A stretch of DNA of 64,000 bases from JBPYCR01 sp051846935 (GCF_051846935.1 NZ_JBPYCS010000001.1:124001-188000), one strand, 5' to 3'; numbered from the stretch's first letter, positions 18,158-27,172 are shown. The notes: generated by a model from the sequence alone, not told the origin. Numbers and translations: made by a program.

Positions 18158-18346
18158 GTGTATGAGCATAAATTTGTGAAAGTTGACTTATCCGCCTTTA
18201 AACGCAGTCCAGAGAAGGATTATCATTCAGTTGTTTATGAACACGAAAAAGAGGGATGGGAGTTGGTACAAATATTTGCACCAGGAATAAAAAGTTACGG
18301 TATGCCATCCTTCTATGAGTTGATATTTAAACGTAAGAAAGATTAA
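18158..18346 (+). CDS. DUF4177-type small protein
   Basis: The 62-residue protein fits the DUF4177 family: short, soluble, with EHKFVKVDLSAF at the start and a central HEKEGWELVQIF segment, followed by a strand with LIFKRKK at the end. The start is GTG with AGGAGGT seven bases upstream, a strong site that supports translation. No function is known for the family. Confidence 0.75.
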   Translation: MYEHKFVKVDLSAFKRSPEKDYHSVVYEHEKEGWELVQIFAPGIKSYGMPSFYELIFKRKKD

Positions 18347-18388
18347 AAGATTTCTATTTTTAATAGTGGTGTCAAGACTTACATAAAC

Positions 18389-18407
18389 GGGCGCTTTGCT
18401 AGAATAA
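18389..18407. repeat. GGGCGC-N7-GAATAA motif, copy 4
   Basis: GGGCGC, seven bases, GAATAA, beginning 43 bases after the DUF4177-type gene. Confidence 0.6.
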
Positions 18408-18543
18408 TAATCGCCCTAGATTCGTGCTATATTCTCGTAAATCTAAACCGTACGGAGGCTTTATCCTTTCTTATATTTTTTTCTAATCAACTTAAAAGTC
18501 GTACGAGAGCTGGCAATTAGTAAATAAACGGAGGGAGATATCA

Positions 18544-18792
18544 GTGAAAAATTTTATTGTATTTTCAATTAGTTTTTTAGCTTTATTTGCAGCATTTCAA
18601 GTTATATCTGGATATTTGATGACACTTTTTTTCACGCCAGATATGACAACTGTTTGGAGGCAAAGTGGAAGTTTATCGAGCAGTGATGTTATTAAAGGAA
18701 ATCCTTCTCTTTCCCCTTTTCTTTCAGCTTTTTTTGCAGCCACAATTGCTTACTTTTCACCTAAGCTATTTGTTAAAAATAGTAGAAATTAA
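18544..18792 (+). CDS. Small hypothetical membrane protein
   Basis: The 82-residue protein starts at GTG after GGAGGGAG. It has two hydrophobic helices (about residues 4-30 and 57-73) separated by a polar loop containing TPDMTTVWRQSG. I do not recognise the family. It lies in the small-gene run, and a degenerate copy of the GGGCGC motif follows it. The good ribosome site and length of the frame are the reasons for calling it. Confidence 0.6.
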   Translation: MKNFIVFSISFLALFAAFQVISGYLMTLFFTPDMTTVWRQSGSLSSSDVIKGNPSLSPFLSAFFAATIAYFSPKLFVKNSRN

Positions 18793-18804
18793 ATTACCGA
18801 CATA

Positions 18805-18823
18805 GGGCGTATTTCTATGGGAA
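18805..18823. repeat. GGGCGT-N7-TGGGAA motif, degenerate copy 5
   Basis: One mismatch in the first block and three in the second, but the same seven-base gap and the same position (12 bases) after a small gene. Confidence 0.35.
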
Positions 18824-18902
18824 GGCTGAGCCAGAGTCGGATCCTATCACACAACAATATGTGTTAAAGTTTCGCAAAATATAAATAAAAGAGGTTTTTA
18901 AT

Positions 18903-19109
18903 ATGTCTAATGGTGTTATTGCGATCGTAGCAATAGCCTCTGCTGTAATGTGGATAGCGGTTTCCAGAGAGTCTGTAAAGTCTTCAAAAAAGATAAACTG
19001 GTGTAAACTGATAATCTTACTGTCTGCAGGTTCTTTATCAACATTAGTTATAATCTTTTCGCTCTTTCAAGATCTTCTGTTAGTTTTACTAACGATCGCA
19101 TTTTGGTAG
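18903..19109 (+). CDS. Small hypothetical membrane protein
   Basis: The 68-residue protein has two hydrophobic helices (about residues 4-20 and 36-66) with a Lys/Ser-rich loop between them. AAAGAGG lies a short distance before the ATG. I do not recognise it. It is the last of the small-gene run and is not followed by the GGGCGC motif. Confidence 0.55.
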   Translation: MSNGVIAIVAIASAVMWIAVSRESVKSSKKINWCKLIILLSAGSLSTLVIIFSLFQDLLLVLLTIAFW

Positions 19110-19532
19110 TAAAGTTATGATCACGGCATTAGCTCTTTATAGAAAAGTGATTTGTTGACCAATAAATTGATGAAAGTTGGATTTGTTTTTAAGTATTATT
19201 CTTTATTTTCTTTTTAAGTATAGAAAACTAATATTTTTCAATCAATCGTTTATTTAAGTAGAGTGATTGGAAAATGGTGTATGCAGAAGAAAGAAGGTAC
19301 CTTTTTCATAGTCGGTCCGTGTGATAAAGCTAGATCCGCGTAGATTCCCTCGTACACGCATAGACAGTTTGGTCATTATAAACCACATACTACACTCCTT
19401 TCATCCAAATCAACGCCGCTTCCTATTTCCTTAAGTGAACCGATTATTTGCAGCTTGTTCGACCCGTTCTCGTTTCATTTTATTTCTTTAGTGAAATAGT
19501 TAGTAATAGTACTTGAATCGAGGTGGATAAAT
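19110..19532. other. Intergenic region, no gene seen
   Basis: About 420 bases with no credible coding frame or clear terminator. The only assigned signal is GAGGTGG just before the ATG of the next gene. Confidence 0.55.
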
Positions 19533-20777
19533 ATGACTGCGGAAGTTGTAGTAATGAACAAATACGGTCTGTCCATGGCTGCCGATAGTGCAATTACGAG
19601 TGGAAGTGAAGGTGTCCAAAAGGTATATAATTCGGCGACAAAACTGTACCCATTAACAATGGAACATCCTATTGGGGTGATGGTATATGGATCCGCTTCC
19701 TTTATGGAGGTTCCATGGGACGTTATTATAAAGTCGTATCGCTCTTATTTAAGAGAAGAAAAATTATCTACTATTACGGACTATTTTAACCACTTTATTG
19801 ATTTTTTGACGAATGAAAGGCGTTTTAATAATTCAAATATAGAAGAAATAATTGTTTATCGAACGTTTTCAGACGTATTAAAGCGAATTGTTAAGCAAGT
19901 AGAAGATGAGTGTTACGATGTCGAATCAGAAAAGCATACGATGGATCAAGTTATAACTTGTTTAAGAGATTGTGTGGAGGTAAATTTATCGGACTATAAA
20001 CAAAGAAATGCCATTCTTTTCGACATAGATTATCATGCTTTTAAAAATACGTTCGAGCATATCGTTGAAGAAATACGTAAAGAATTAATTAGTTTTGAGA
20101 TCCCTAGTATCTTGGAGGAAAACTTGAATCGGCTTGCATATGAAGTCGTTATAAAAGACTACTTTAGCAAAGGAAGTACTGGATTTGTTCTTGCCGGATA
20201 TGGAGAACAGGAAATTTTTCCTCACTTGCTAGATTATCGACTAGAAGGCTTTGTATTTGGAAGGCTGAAATATAAAAAGCAAGAGGAAAGGATTATTAGT
20301 TACACATCTAATAATTATGATGGAACGGCGTTTATTTCTGCATTCGGCCAAAGAGAAATGATTGATACGGTAGTAACGAGTATTGAGCCGAATACAGAAG
20401 ATGCTATTTTTAATATCATTCATGAAGTACTTTTTCAATATAATAAGCAAATGGAGCACCATCTAGGGATACATCTATCTACAGATCAGGTAACGGAATT
20501 AAAAGAGCTTGGCAATAAGGTTTATGACTCAATTCAGGTAGCAGTAGATGAATATAAAAAGAAAAACTTTATTCAGCCGCTATTAAACATTATTCGTGCC
20601 TTGCCACCAACTGAACTGGCGCAAATGACAGAGACGCTTATTCAGCTGACATCGTTTAAGCGGCGTGTTTCGCGTGTAGTAGAATCGGTAAGTATGCCGG
20701 CTGATGTTGCGATTATAACGAAAGGTGACGGCTTTATTTGGGTGAAAAGGAAAACAATCGAAAATAATATAAGTTAA
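19533..20777 (+). CDS. Large protein with proteasome-like (Ntn-hydrolase) N-terminus
   Basis: The 414-residue protein begins MTAEVVVMNKYGLSMAADSA, which resembles proteasome beta/HslV starts in which Thr after Met becomes the nucleophile and a DS pair follows about 17 residues on. Later motifs also fit that fold: MVYGSASFMEVPWD near residue 50 and FVLAGYGEQEIFPHL near 215, like the GYD strand of proteasomal subunits. It is about twice the usual length, with a helical Glu/Lys-rich insertion (residues 70-200) and a C-terminal extension. No signal peptide is seen. The Ntn assignment is my inference; no partner or chaperone gene is adjacent. Confidence 0.6.
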   Translation: MTAEVVVMNKYGLSMAADSAITSGSEGVQKVYNSATKLYPLTMEHPIGVMVYGSASFMEVPWDVIIKSYRSYLREEKLSTITDYFNHFIDFLTNERRFNNSNIEEIIVYRTFSDVLKRIVKQVEDECYDVESEKHTMDQVITCLRDCVEVNLSDYKQRNAILFDIDYHAFKNTFEHIVEEIRKELISFEIPSILEENLNRLAYEVVIKDYFSKGSTGFVLAGYGEQEIFPHLLDYRLEGFVFGRLKYKKQEERIISYTSNNYDGTAFISAFGQREMIDTVVTSIEPNTEDAIFNIIHEVLFQYNKQMEHHLGIHLSTDQVTELKELGNKVYDSIQVAVDEYKKKNFIQPLLNIIRALPPTELAQMTETLIQLTSFKRRVSRVVESVSMPADVAIITKGDGFIWVKRKTIENNIS

Positions 20778-21018
20778 AAGGACATGCAAAGCGATGACAA
20801 TTGGAAAAAATTCAGTTATCAAAAAACAAGTAGCTTGAAGCGTAAGGTTGTGACTTCTAAGGGAAAGACATACGTGTGGACACTCTACTTCGAGCATTTT
20901 GTGCGGATGAGGAGACACAAGCTATGCCCGTAGAAAGCGTCTCCTGTAGTGTAAAGCAACGGAAAGAACGACAAATGAAAAAACAACGCCTAAACATAAT
21001 GAGCGAGGAGTGTTACGA

Positions 21019-21165
21019 ATGAAAAAGGACTTGTTTAATTTGCCTGATGAAGACCGGAAGAAGATGGAGTATGAAGAAAAAGCTCGAATAGAAAAAGACA
21101 AAGCGATAGAAAAAGTGTTTGAAAAAATAAATGATAAATATAAAAAGGATAGCGACACCATTTAA
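21019..21165 (+). CDS. 48-residue charged hypothetical protein
   Basis: An ATG eight bases after AGGAG (21006-21010) opens a 48-residue frame, MKKDLFNLPDEDRKK at the start, then a long stretch of Glu, Lys, Arg and Ile likely to form one helix. It is unusually hydrophilic. I do not recognise a family. The ribosome site and strong amino-acid bias argue that it is real; frames on the opposite strand are probably shadows. Confidence 0.55.
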   Translation: MKKDLFNLPDEDRKKMEYEEKARIEKDKAIEKVFEKINDKYKKDSDTI

Positions 21166-21208
21166 CCGGAGAAAAAACAAAAAAGTTGTAAAAAAGTTGT
21201 TTTAATAT

Positions 21209-21233
21209 GTTTAATTGAATTTAAAAAAGGTAT
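21209..21233 (+). promoter_or_regulatory. Sigma-B-like promoter
   Basis: GTTTAA, 13 bases, AGGTAT matches the Bacillus general-stress consensus (GTTTAA, 12-15, GGGTAT) with one mismatch. It lies about 210 bases before the KGG stress-protein gene, with only very short frames between, so it is the probable promoter for that gene. Confidence 0.5.
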
Positions 21234-21443
21234 ACAAGGACTAGGTGCAGATGAAGCACCGCAATCGTTAAAAAGGGGACGTGATGAAAACTAGTCGTAC
21301 AAATCTATTTCTCAAAAACGATAACAATGAAAAATGAAAGGTAACATTAAAAGTAAACCGTAAAAGGTATTCTTTTTAACGCCGGTAGTGGAACGCGCAT
21401 AAACAACAAACCTTAAACCAAAACTTTTAAAGGAGATGTTAGT

Positions 21444-21659
21444 ATGGCTAATAATAAAAATTTCAACAAAATGTCTCGTGAGGAAGCAGGTCAAAAAGGT
21501 GGAAAACAAACCGCACGTAACCACGACCAAGAATTTTATGAGGAAATAGGTCAAAAAGGCGGCGAGAAAACCGCACGCAACCACGACCAAGAGTTTTATG
21601 AAGAAATAGGCCAAAAAGGCGGCAACAAACGAAACCGTCAAAGAAATAACAATAAATAA
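21444..21659 (+). CDS. KGG-repeat general stress protein (GsiB-like)
   Basis: The 71-residue hydrophilic protein consists of two and a half copies of a 20-residue unit built on EEIGQKGG...TARNHDQEFY, the KGG motif of GsiB-type stress proteins. Such proteins resemble plant LEA proteins and are made under general stress; no enzymatic role is known. AAAGGAG precedes the ATG. The repeats are near-identical at the DNA level, so copy number may vary between strains. A terminator follows and a sigma-B-like promoter lies upstream. Confidence 0.88.
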   Translation: MANNKNFNKMSREEAGQKGGKQTARNHDQEFYEEIGQKGGEKTARNHDQEFYEEIGQKGGNKRNRQRNNNK

Positions 21660-21696
21660 TAACAAATACAACAATTAATAAATTGTTTTAATATAA

Positions 21697-21783
21697 AGAA
21701 GAGACCGTAGCATTGTGCATTTCATCTTTGGATGGGAAAGATCTTTTATTGTTGCACATCAATGCTGGTCTCTTCTGTCTTTT
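21697..21783 (+). terminator. Terminator after the KGG gene
   Basis: AGAAGAGACC-GT-AGCATTG pairs with CAATGCT-GGTCTCTTCT across a loop of about 40 bases, followed by GTCTTTT. Strong long stem. Confidence 0.75.
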
Positions 21784-21893
21784 ATCCTTTGTTGCCGATG
21801 TTCTAGTTTTGGACGCGTAATCTATTAGAATAGGCATGTATTTAAATTTCATCATCATAATAGATGTTCAGTTTTATTGAAGCTGACATTGAT

Positions 21894-22376
21894 TTAAAAG
21901 CATTGAAACGATTCAATATGGTTTAAGTCAATGCCATAATACACCCATCTGTAGCCAACCCACCGGTAACCGGAAATTGAGTTTCTTCCTACATAAATAG
22001 GGTAAAACCAGAAAGCATCTCTCTTTAACCATATATACGTGTAACGATATAAACAACCGCGAATCGCTCCTGGATCAACAGCATACGTTTGGAATCCTTG
22101 CTGTTGTTGCGTCGGAGTGAAATTTGGCGGTGGAGCAGATGGTGGTTGATTCATACCCCCTTCATTTGGCCCATTTGGTCCCTGACCTGGAAGTGGTCCT
22201 CCTGGAAAGCCTGGCCCAGGTCCAGATGGTGGTGGCGGACCGAAAGGAGGTCTTGGTGAACCGAATATTTGGTTACCAATATATCCCCACATTTGTTCTC
22301 CTAAATAGCCAGGAATATTAAATTGTCTTTCGTCATCTGGGTGTACATATGGCTGCGTGTGGTTCGGGTTAAACAT
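21894..22376 (-). CDS. Pro/Gly-rich hypothetical protein
   Basis: The 160-residue protein has three parts: an N-terminus with HPDDERQFNIPGYLG, a low-complexity Pro/Gly stretch (about residues 40-85), and an aromatic C-terminal domain with GCLYRYTYIWLKRDAFWFYP and a YRWVGYRWVYYG repeat ending near a Cys pair. Similar proteins of unknown role are common in Bacillales; surface or spore association is possible but not shown. No signal peptide is seen. AGGAGGTG precedes the ATG. It is a single gene convergent with the KGG gene. Confidence 0.75.
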   Translation of the reverse strand: MFNPNHTQPYVHPDDERQFNIPGYLGEQMWGYIGNQIFGSPRPPFGPPPPSGPGPGFPGGPLPGQGPNGPNEGGMNQPPSAPPPNFTPTQQQQGFQTYAVDPGAIRGCLYRYTYIWLKRDAFWFYPIYVGRNSISGYRWVGYRWVYYGIDLNHIESFQCF

Positions 22377-22751
22377 TTTTTCACCTCCTAAGAAATCTCT
22401 CTATACTATATGATCGTTTCCTCAATTCGTACGTATGGAAAAGACAATAACGAATAAACGAATTTCACTATTTTTCACGGTATATAATACGGTTATTAAA
22501 ATCCTGTTTTATCCCTTTCCATACAACGGTCAACGAATAATTGAAGCGCTCTACTTTTAAGAGGTCGTATAGGGTGCGAGTTGGTCGTTTTCTCCATATT
22601 CAGTAGAGAATGCAAGGTGAACGTAGTGTTGCCCTTCGTTGTTCAATGCATATACGAGTTTTGCATAATACACGGCTGTGCTTTTTTTCTGAATTCATGT
22701 ACAATACAAACAAAATGCATGTCCAATGATTTTGAGGAGGCTTAAATACAA
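22377..22751. other. Intergenic region with divergent promoters presumed
   Basis: About 375 bases between two divergent genes. Several TATAAT-like hexamers occur (for example TATAATA near 22484) but none can be assigned with confidence. No gene seen. Confidence 0.5.
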
Positions 22752-23936
22752 TTGGGAGAAATCAAACAATTAAATCAATCTCATTTCAAAGAAATATTTT
22801 CATTATCACAATTTGCGTTTCAAAAAGAGCTAACGAAAGAGGAGCTTCAGAAAAAAGAAGCCGAGGCTGAGCGACATACGATATGGGGCTGGATGGTCGA
22901 AGGAAAGCTGGCAGGAAAGCTTCATTTAATCCCTCTATCCGTTTATGTAAATGGGAAAGCATTTGAAATGGGTGGAATAAGCTCGGTTGCTACATGGCCA
23001 GAATATCGTCGACAAGGGATCGCGAAGGAGCTCTTGCAAAAAGCATTAACACATATGAAAGAAAATGGACAAATGATCTCTTATCTGCATCCATTCTCTG
23101 TTTCCTTTTATCGTAAGTACGGTTGGGACATAACCTTTTCTGAAAAACACTATACGGTTCCAATCGTAAATCTGAAAAGAAAATGGAACGGCGAAGGATA
23201 CATACGAAGTATTGATGCAAAAGAAAACATTGCTTTACTACACACGTTGTATACGCAATACGCAAAGGAATATAATGGGATGCTCGTTCGTGATGAAAAA
23301 TGGTGGGAGCAACGGGTGCTTACGGACGATCGGTATCATACGGCAGTTGCTTTTGATTCAGAAGGGAATCCAAAGGGTTATATAATCTTTCGAGTTAAAA
23401 ACAACATATTTACGGTTAAAGAAATCGTTCACACTGGTTTAAACAGCAGAAAGCTCTTATGCGAGTTTATTGCTAATCATGACTCAATGGCAGATGAAGT
23501 AACGCTGACTGTTCCGGAAAATGACAATTTACCTTTGCTCGTAGATGAACCAACGTTCACTCAAAAAATATCGCCTTATTTCATGGCTAGAATCGTTGAT
23601 GTATATTCGTTTTTAAAACAATACCCTTTTGAAAATAATCCTGAACTAGAAGGGAAAATAGTTTGCCTTACCGTCCATGATCGCTTTTTGTCCGAAAACA
23701 GTCGGACGTACGAATTAAGGTGGAATGACGGACACGTATCAATGGATGTCATTCAAAGTAAAGCAACTACAGAGGGAATACACTGTAATGTCGAAGTGCT
23801 CTCAGCGCTGTTGTTAAATTATAAACGCCCAGCAGAGTTGCTAGAGGTAGGGCTTTTAAAAGGAAATAAAGAGCAGATCGATATCCTTGAAGTGGCGATA
23901 CCCGATGTTCAATCCCATTTTGCAGATTTCTTTTAA
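22752..23936 (+). CDS. Eis-type GNAT acetyltransferase
   Basis: The 394-residue protein has the Eis plan: a first GNAT domain with GGISSVATWPEYRRQGIAKE near residue 77, which holds the acetyl-CoA loop (RRQGIA), then a central degenerate GNAT domain and a sterol-carrier-like C-terminal domain (from about residue 295). The last residue is an aromatic next to the C-terminus, as is usual for Eis enzymes whose C-terminal carboxylate acts in catalysis. Family members acetylate aminoglycosides and other amines; the natural substrate is unknown. The TTG start is 11 bases after AGGAGG. Confidence 0.85.
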   Translation: MGEIKQLNQSHFKEIFSLSQFAFQKELTKEELQKKEAEAERHTIWGWMVEGKLAGKLHLIPLSVYVNGKAFEMGGISSVATWPEYRRQGIAKELLQKALTHMKENGQMISYLHPFSVSFYRKYGWDITFSEKHYTVPIVNLKRKWNGEGYIRSIDAKENIALLHTLYTQYAKEYNGMLVRDEKWWEQRVLTDDRYHTAVAFDSEGNPKGYIIFRVKNNIFTVKEIVHTGLNSRKLLCEFIANHDSMADEVTLTVPENDNLPLLVDEPTFTQKISPYFMARIVDVYSFLKQYPFENNPELEGKIVCLTVHDRFLSENSRTYELRWNDGHVSMDVIQSKATTEGIHCNVEVLSALLLNYKRPAELLEVGLLKGNKEQIDILEVAIPDVQSHFADFF

Positions 23937-24057
23937 AAAAGATGAAAAAGAATTCTAGTAAGTGAAAACATAATAAGCTATAACTGTTCCTATTGCACGC
24001 TTGGTAGTGCGCCTACTATAGCTGTAAAGAGCGAATATTTTTTAACTACTTAATTAA

Positions 24058-24087
24058 GAAGCTGAGTCCAATTGGGTTCAGCTTTTT
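24058..24087 (+). terminator. Rho-independent terminator
   Basis: AAGCTGAGTCC and GGGTTCAGCTT pair across AATT, followed by TTT. It ends the acetyltransferase transcript. Confidence 0.75.
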
Positions 24088-24177
24088 AATAGTGGAGAAG
24101 TTTTTGGGTTTATTTTGTCGAAAAAAAGTAAAAGGAGTAGATAAGAGCTAAAAATTGGATAGAGGTGTTTTAGACAT

Positions 24178-25764
24178 ATGGCACAATCAAGCAATAAATC
24201 AAAAAAATTGATTGATTATCGTATATTTATACCAGCTTTATTAATTATTGTTGCGATTAGCATTCCATTCTCAATAAAGGAAGGCGTTTCGTTGCAATTT
24301 TTAAACGGCGTTTTTAATTGGATTGTCGAGCATTTCAAGTGGGGGTATATTTGGTATACAATCATTTTAGTTGGAACTGGTTTGTACTTTTCATTTTCAA
24401 AATATGGAAATGTTGTATTAGGTGATCCGATTGACAAACCGCGTTTTAATCTGTTTGAATATGCTTCCATTTTAGTTTCAATGGGGCTTGGATCGACTGT
24501 CATGAGAACAGGGATGCTTCAATGGGCTGCGGTTGCTGAGTCTCCGCCAAATGGAGTTGAACCTTATTCGCTACAGGCACTTATGTGGGGAAATGCGTAT
24601 AGTATGTTCATGTGGAGCATGCAAGTGTTCGCCATTTTTGTAATGGCTGCACCGGCTATCGGATACGTTATCCATGTGCGTAAGAAACCGCTTATGCGGA
24701 TTTCTGAAGCGTGCAGGGTCATTTTTGGGGATCGTTTTACAGATGGGCTCGGAGGTAAAGTGTTAGACGTTACGTTTCTTATTAGTATTTTGGCAGGTGC
24801 TGGGGTTACATTAGGATTAGGCGCACCTATTGTAACGTATAATATTGCAGCAATGATTGGAATCGATGTTTCCTTTAGCTTGACCCTAATTGTGACGATT
24901 GTTTGGGTCGCTTTATTCTCCGTCAGCGCCTATCTCGGTATAGAAAAAGGAATAAAAAGGCTTAGTACGCTAAATATGTATTTGGCAGGCGGTTTTGCAA
25001 TCTTTATTATGATTCTTGGACCAGGTATCTTTATTTTGGATTATTTTACAGATACGATTGGTTTTTTGTTGGAAAACTATACGAGCTTGGCATTTTATAC
25101 AAACTCGCTCGATTTGAATGGCAGTACACATATTGAGCGCCATCTTGTTTTTTGGTTTGCTTATAGTGCGACATGGGCAATGTTGCACAGTGTTTTTGCA
25201 GCAAAAGTATCTAAAGGACGTACGATTAAAGAGATGATTCTAACTTACTTTCTCGCTCCAACACTTATTTCGTGGGCTGCAACAGGAGTTTTAGGTGGGT
25301 TGGGAGTCCATCGATATTTAACTGGGCAATTGAATATGGAAACGATCGTGGACGGAGATAAAATGTCAGCGATCCCTGCAATTCTTCAGTCGTTACCACT
25401 TCAAACAGTGCCAATCGTTGTTTTTGTTATTATTGCGATGATTTTCTTGACGACAACGTTGGATTCGACAACCTATACAATTGCATCTTACACAGGTACA
25501 GAAAACATGAGCAAACGGGAGCCGTCTCGACTTCTACGAATTATTGTAGCAGGTGTAATTACAGCTCTTGCACTTCTTCTCCTAAGAATCGGTGGTCTTG
25601 AACCGTTAGAAGTGCTCTCAGGGATACTCGGATTGCCAATCATTGTTATTCAATTTTTGACTATGTATGCAGCTAAAAAAATGATGGACGAAGATAAGGC
25701 GTGGATTCATAATGTGCGCGGTGCTGAATCAGTGAATCCCAATTCAAAAAAGGAAGGGACTTAA
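24178..25764 (+). CDS. BCCT-family osmolyte transporter
   Basis: The 528-residue protein has twelve predicted membrane helices and betaine/choline/carnitine transporter traits: the N-terminal FIPALLIIVAISIPFSIKEG, SMGLGSTVMRTGMLQW near residue 100, WNAYSMFMW-like helix region near 140, and a conserved helix with FWFAYSATWAMLHSVFAAKVSKG near 320-345 in two parts. The usual GMGIGL sodium-site motif reads SMGLGS here, so it is a divergent member and the substrate may not be glycine betaine. It is an uptake carrier in the plasma membrane, single gene, with GAGGTG before the ATG. Confidence 0.85.
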   Translation: MAQSSNKSKKLIDYRIFIPALLIIVAISIPFSIKEGVSLQFLNGVFNWIVEHFKWGYIWYTIILVGTGLYFSFSKYGNVVLGDPIDKPRFNLFEYASILVSMGLGSTVMRTGMLQWAAVAESPPNGVEPYSLQALMWGNAYSMFMWSMQVFAIFVMAAPAIGYVIHVRKKPLMRISEACRVIFGDRFTDGLGGKVLDVTFLISILAGAGVTLGLGAPIVTYNIAAMIGIDVSFSLTLIVTIVWVALFSVSAYLGIEKGIKRLSTLNMYLAGGFAIFIMILGPGIFILDYFTDTIGFLLENYTSLAFYTNSLDLNGSTHIERHLVFWFAYSATWAMLHSVFAAKVSKGRTIKEMILTYFLAPTLISWAATGVLGGLGVHRYLTGQLNMETIVDGDKMSAIPAILQSLPLQTVPIVVFVIIAMIFLTTTLDSTTYTIASYTGTENMSKREPSRLLRIIVAGVITALALLLLRIGGLEPLEVLSGILGLPIIVIQFLTMYAAKKMMDEDKAWIHNVRGAESVNPNSKKEGT

Positions 25765-26025
25765 TTAAATCCATTTACAAAATTCCATATTTGGGCTGAG
25801 GCATGCCAGCAGAACGCGTTAACCTCGGGTGGAAATCAACGGCTTCTGGTTAATAATCAAATGTTTGGGGACTTTTTCAGAGGTTTCGCGTAGCAAGCGG
25901 ACGCTCATCCTTCGTCTCGCAGAAAGCGCATATATTCCATGAGCGGAAATGCTAGAAGAATTCTCTTTCTACAACACATTTCAGATGTCTCAAAGTAGTT
26001 AGCGCGATTTTCACACAAAAAAGGG
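25765..26025. repeat. Intergenic dispersed repeat
   Basis: No gene. The part 25887-25975 (GTAGCAAGCGGA, then TATATT and ATGAGCGG in order) matches 41454-41540 in the same orientation at most positions. A GC-rich intergenic repeat of unknown function. Confidence 0.6.
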
Positions 26026-26054
26026 TTGCATTACAAAAACAATAGTGCTATATT
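26026..26054 (+). promoter_or_regulatory. Promoter of rbsR
   Basis: TTGCAT, 17 bases, TATATT; a good sigma-A promoter about 85 bases upstream of rbsR, with the LacI-type operator at 26106 downstream of it. Confidence 0.7.
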
Positions 26055-26105
26055 ACTTTTTAAAGTGATATACTCTTAAAGCAATCCTTTTTTTCTTTTA
26101 CAGAA

Positions 26106-26119
26106 TCTAAACGTTTACA
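26106..26119. promoter_or_regulatory. LacI-type operator before rbsR
   Basis: TCTAAACGTTTACA, identical to 27231-27244 before rbsD. The central AACGTT palindrome fits a LacI-family site; it also differs from the CcpA cre consensus at only one fixed position, so either or both proteins could bind. Located between promoter and gene, it suggests autoregulation. Confidence 0.75.
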
Positions 26120-26140
26120 ATTAAAGAGTGGTGACGGAGC

Positions 26141-27172
26141 ATGAAGGTAAATCGAACAAAGCCAACAATTGAAGATGTAGCTAAAAGTGCTGGTGTATCT
26201 GTTGCCACTGTTTCTCGAGTAATCAATGCCCAAGGCGGTGTTCGCAAGGTAACAGAGGAGAAAATATTACGAGCGATTAAGGAGCTTAATTATGTTCGTA
26301 ATGCTGTTGCCCGAAGCATGGTTCGCAAAGAGACGAAAACCATTGCAGTAATTATTCCGGACATTTGCAACCCATTCTTTTCAGAGGTTGTTGCTGGCAT
26401 TGAAAGGAAAGCGATTGCAAAAGATTACTTTACTACATTAAGCAATTCAAATGATTCTAAAGTTGTTGAACGGAAGATTGTCCAGCATATTTTAGAAAGA
26501 GGCGTTGATGGGGTAGTTGTTACAACTGCTGATGAGAGTGGAGAACAATTGAAACCGCTTTTTGATGCAAATATACCGGTTGTAGCAGTGGATCGAGTAA
26601 TAAAGCAATTTGACGTTGATACGGTAATTATCGGTAACCGGGAAGGTGCATACGAAGCGGTGCATCATTTGATAACGGAAGGCCATGAAAAAATTGCGAT
26701 AATTAGAGGACCACAAAATACAACACCGGGACTTGAAAGGTATAAAGGATATATGCAGGCGATGGAGGAGCATGGACTGGAAGTTCGTCCAGAATGGATT
26801 GCTGATGGAGACTTCCGGGAAAATAGCGGCTTTGAGCTTACGAAACGATTTGCACAATTGGATACCCCCCCGACAGCTATTTTTTCAAGTAATAACTTGA
26901 TGAGTATTGGGGCGATTAAAGCAATGAAAGATGTAAATTGGAAGCTCGGCAAAGACGTTTCATTTATAAGCTTTGATGACATCGAAATCGCTACATTTAC
27001 GAATCCGCAAATTACGACCGTTTCACGTCCGATGAGGCATTTAGGAGAAGTTTCATTCCAGCTGCTTTACGAACGAATGATGGAGAATGAACAACGGTTA
27101 TTGCAAAAGCGGCAATTTATTTTAACACCTTACTTAAATATTAGGGGATCATGCAAACGGCAATTTAATTAA
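26141..27172 (+). CDS. rbsR: LacI-family regulator of the ribose operon
   Basis: The 343-residue protein has the LacI-type helix-turn-helix at its N-terminus (TIEDVAKSAGVSVATVSRVIN) with hinge helix (NAVARSMV), and a periplasmic-binding-protein-like effector domain (IPDICNPFFSEVVAGIE from residue 71). It sits directly upstream of rbsD and is flanked by two identical 14-base operators, so it probably represses itself and the transport operon until ribose or a related sugar binds. RbsR of Bacillus subtilis has the same place in its operon. Confidence 0.9.
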   Translation: MKVNRTKPTIEDVAKSAGVSVATVSRVINAQGGVRKVTEEKILRAIKELNYVRNAVARSMVRKETKTIAVIIPDICNPFFSEVVAGIERKAIAKDYFTTLSNSNDSKVVERKIVQHILERGVDGVVVTTADESGEQLKPLFDANIPVVAVDRVIKQFDVDTVIIGNREGAYEAVHHLITEGHEKIAIIRGPQNTTPGLERYKGYMQAMEEHGLEVRPEWIADGDFRENSGFELTKRFAQLDTPPTAIFSSNNLMSIGAIKAMKDVNWKLGKDVSFISFDDIEIATFTNPQITTVSRPMRHLGEVSFQLLYERMMENEQRLLQKRQFILTPYLNIRGSCKRQFN

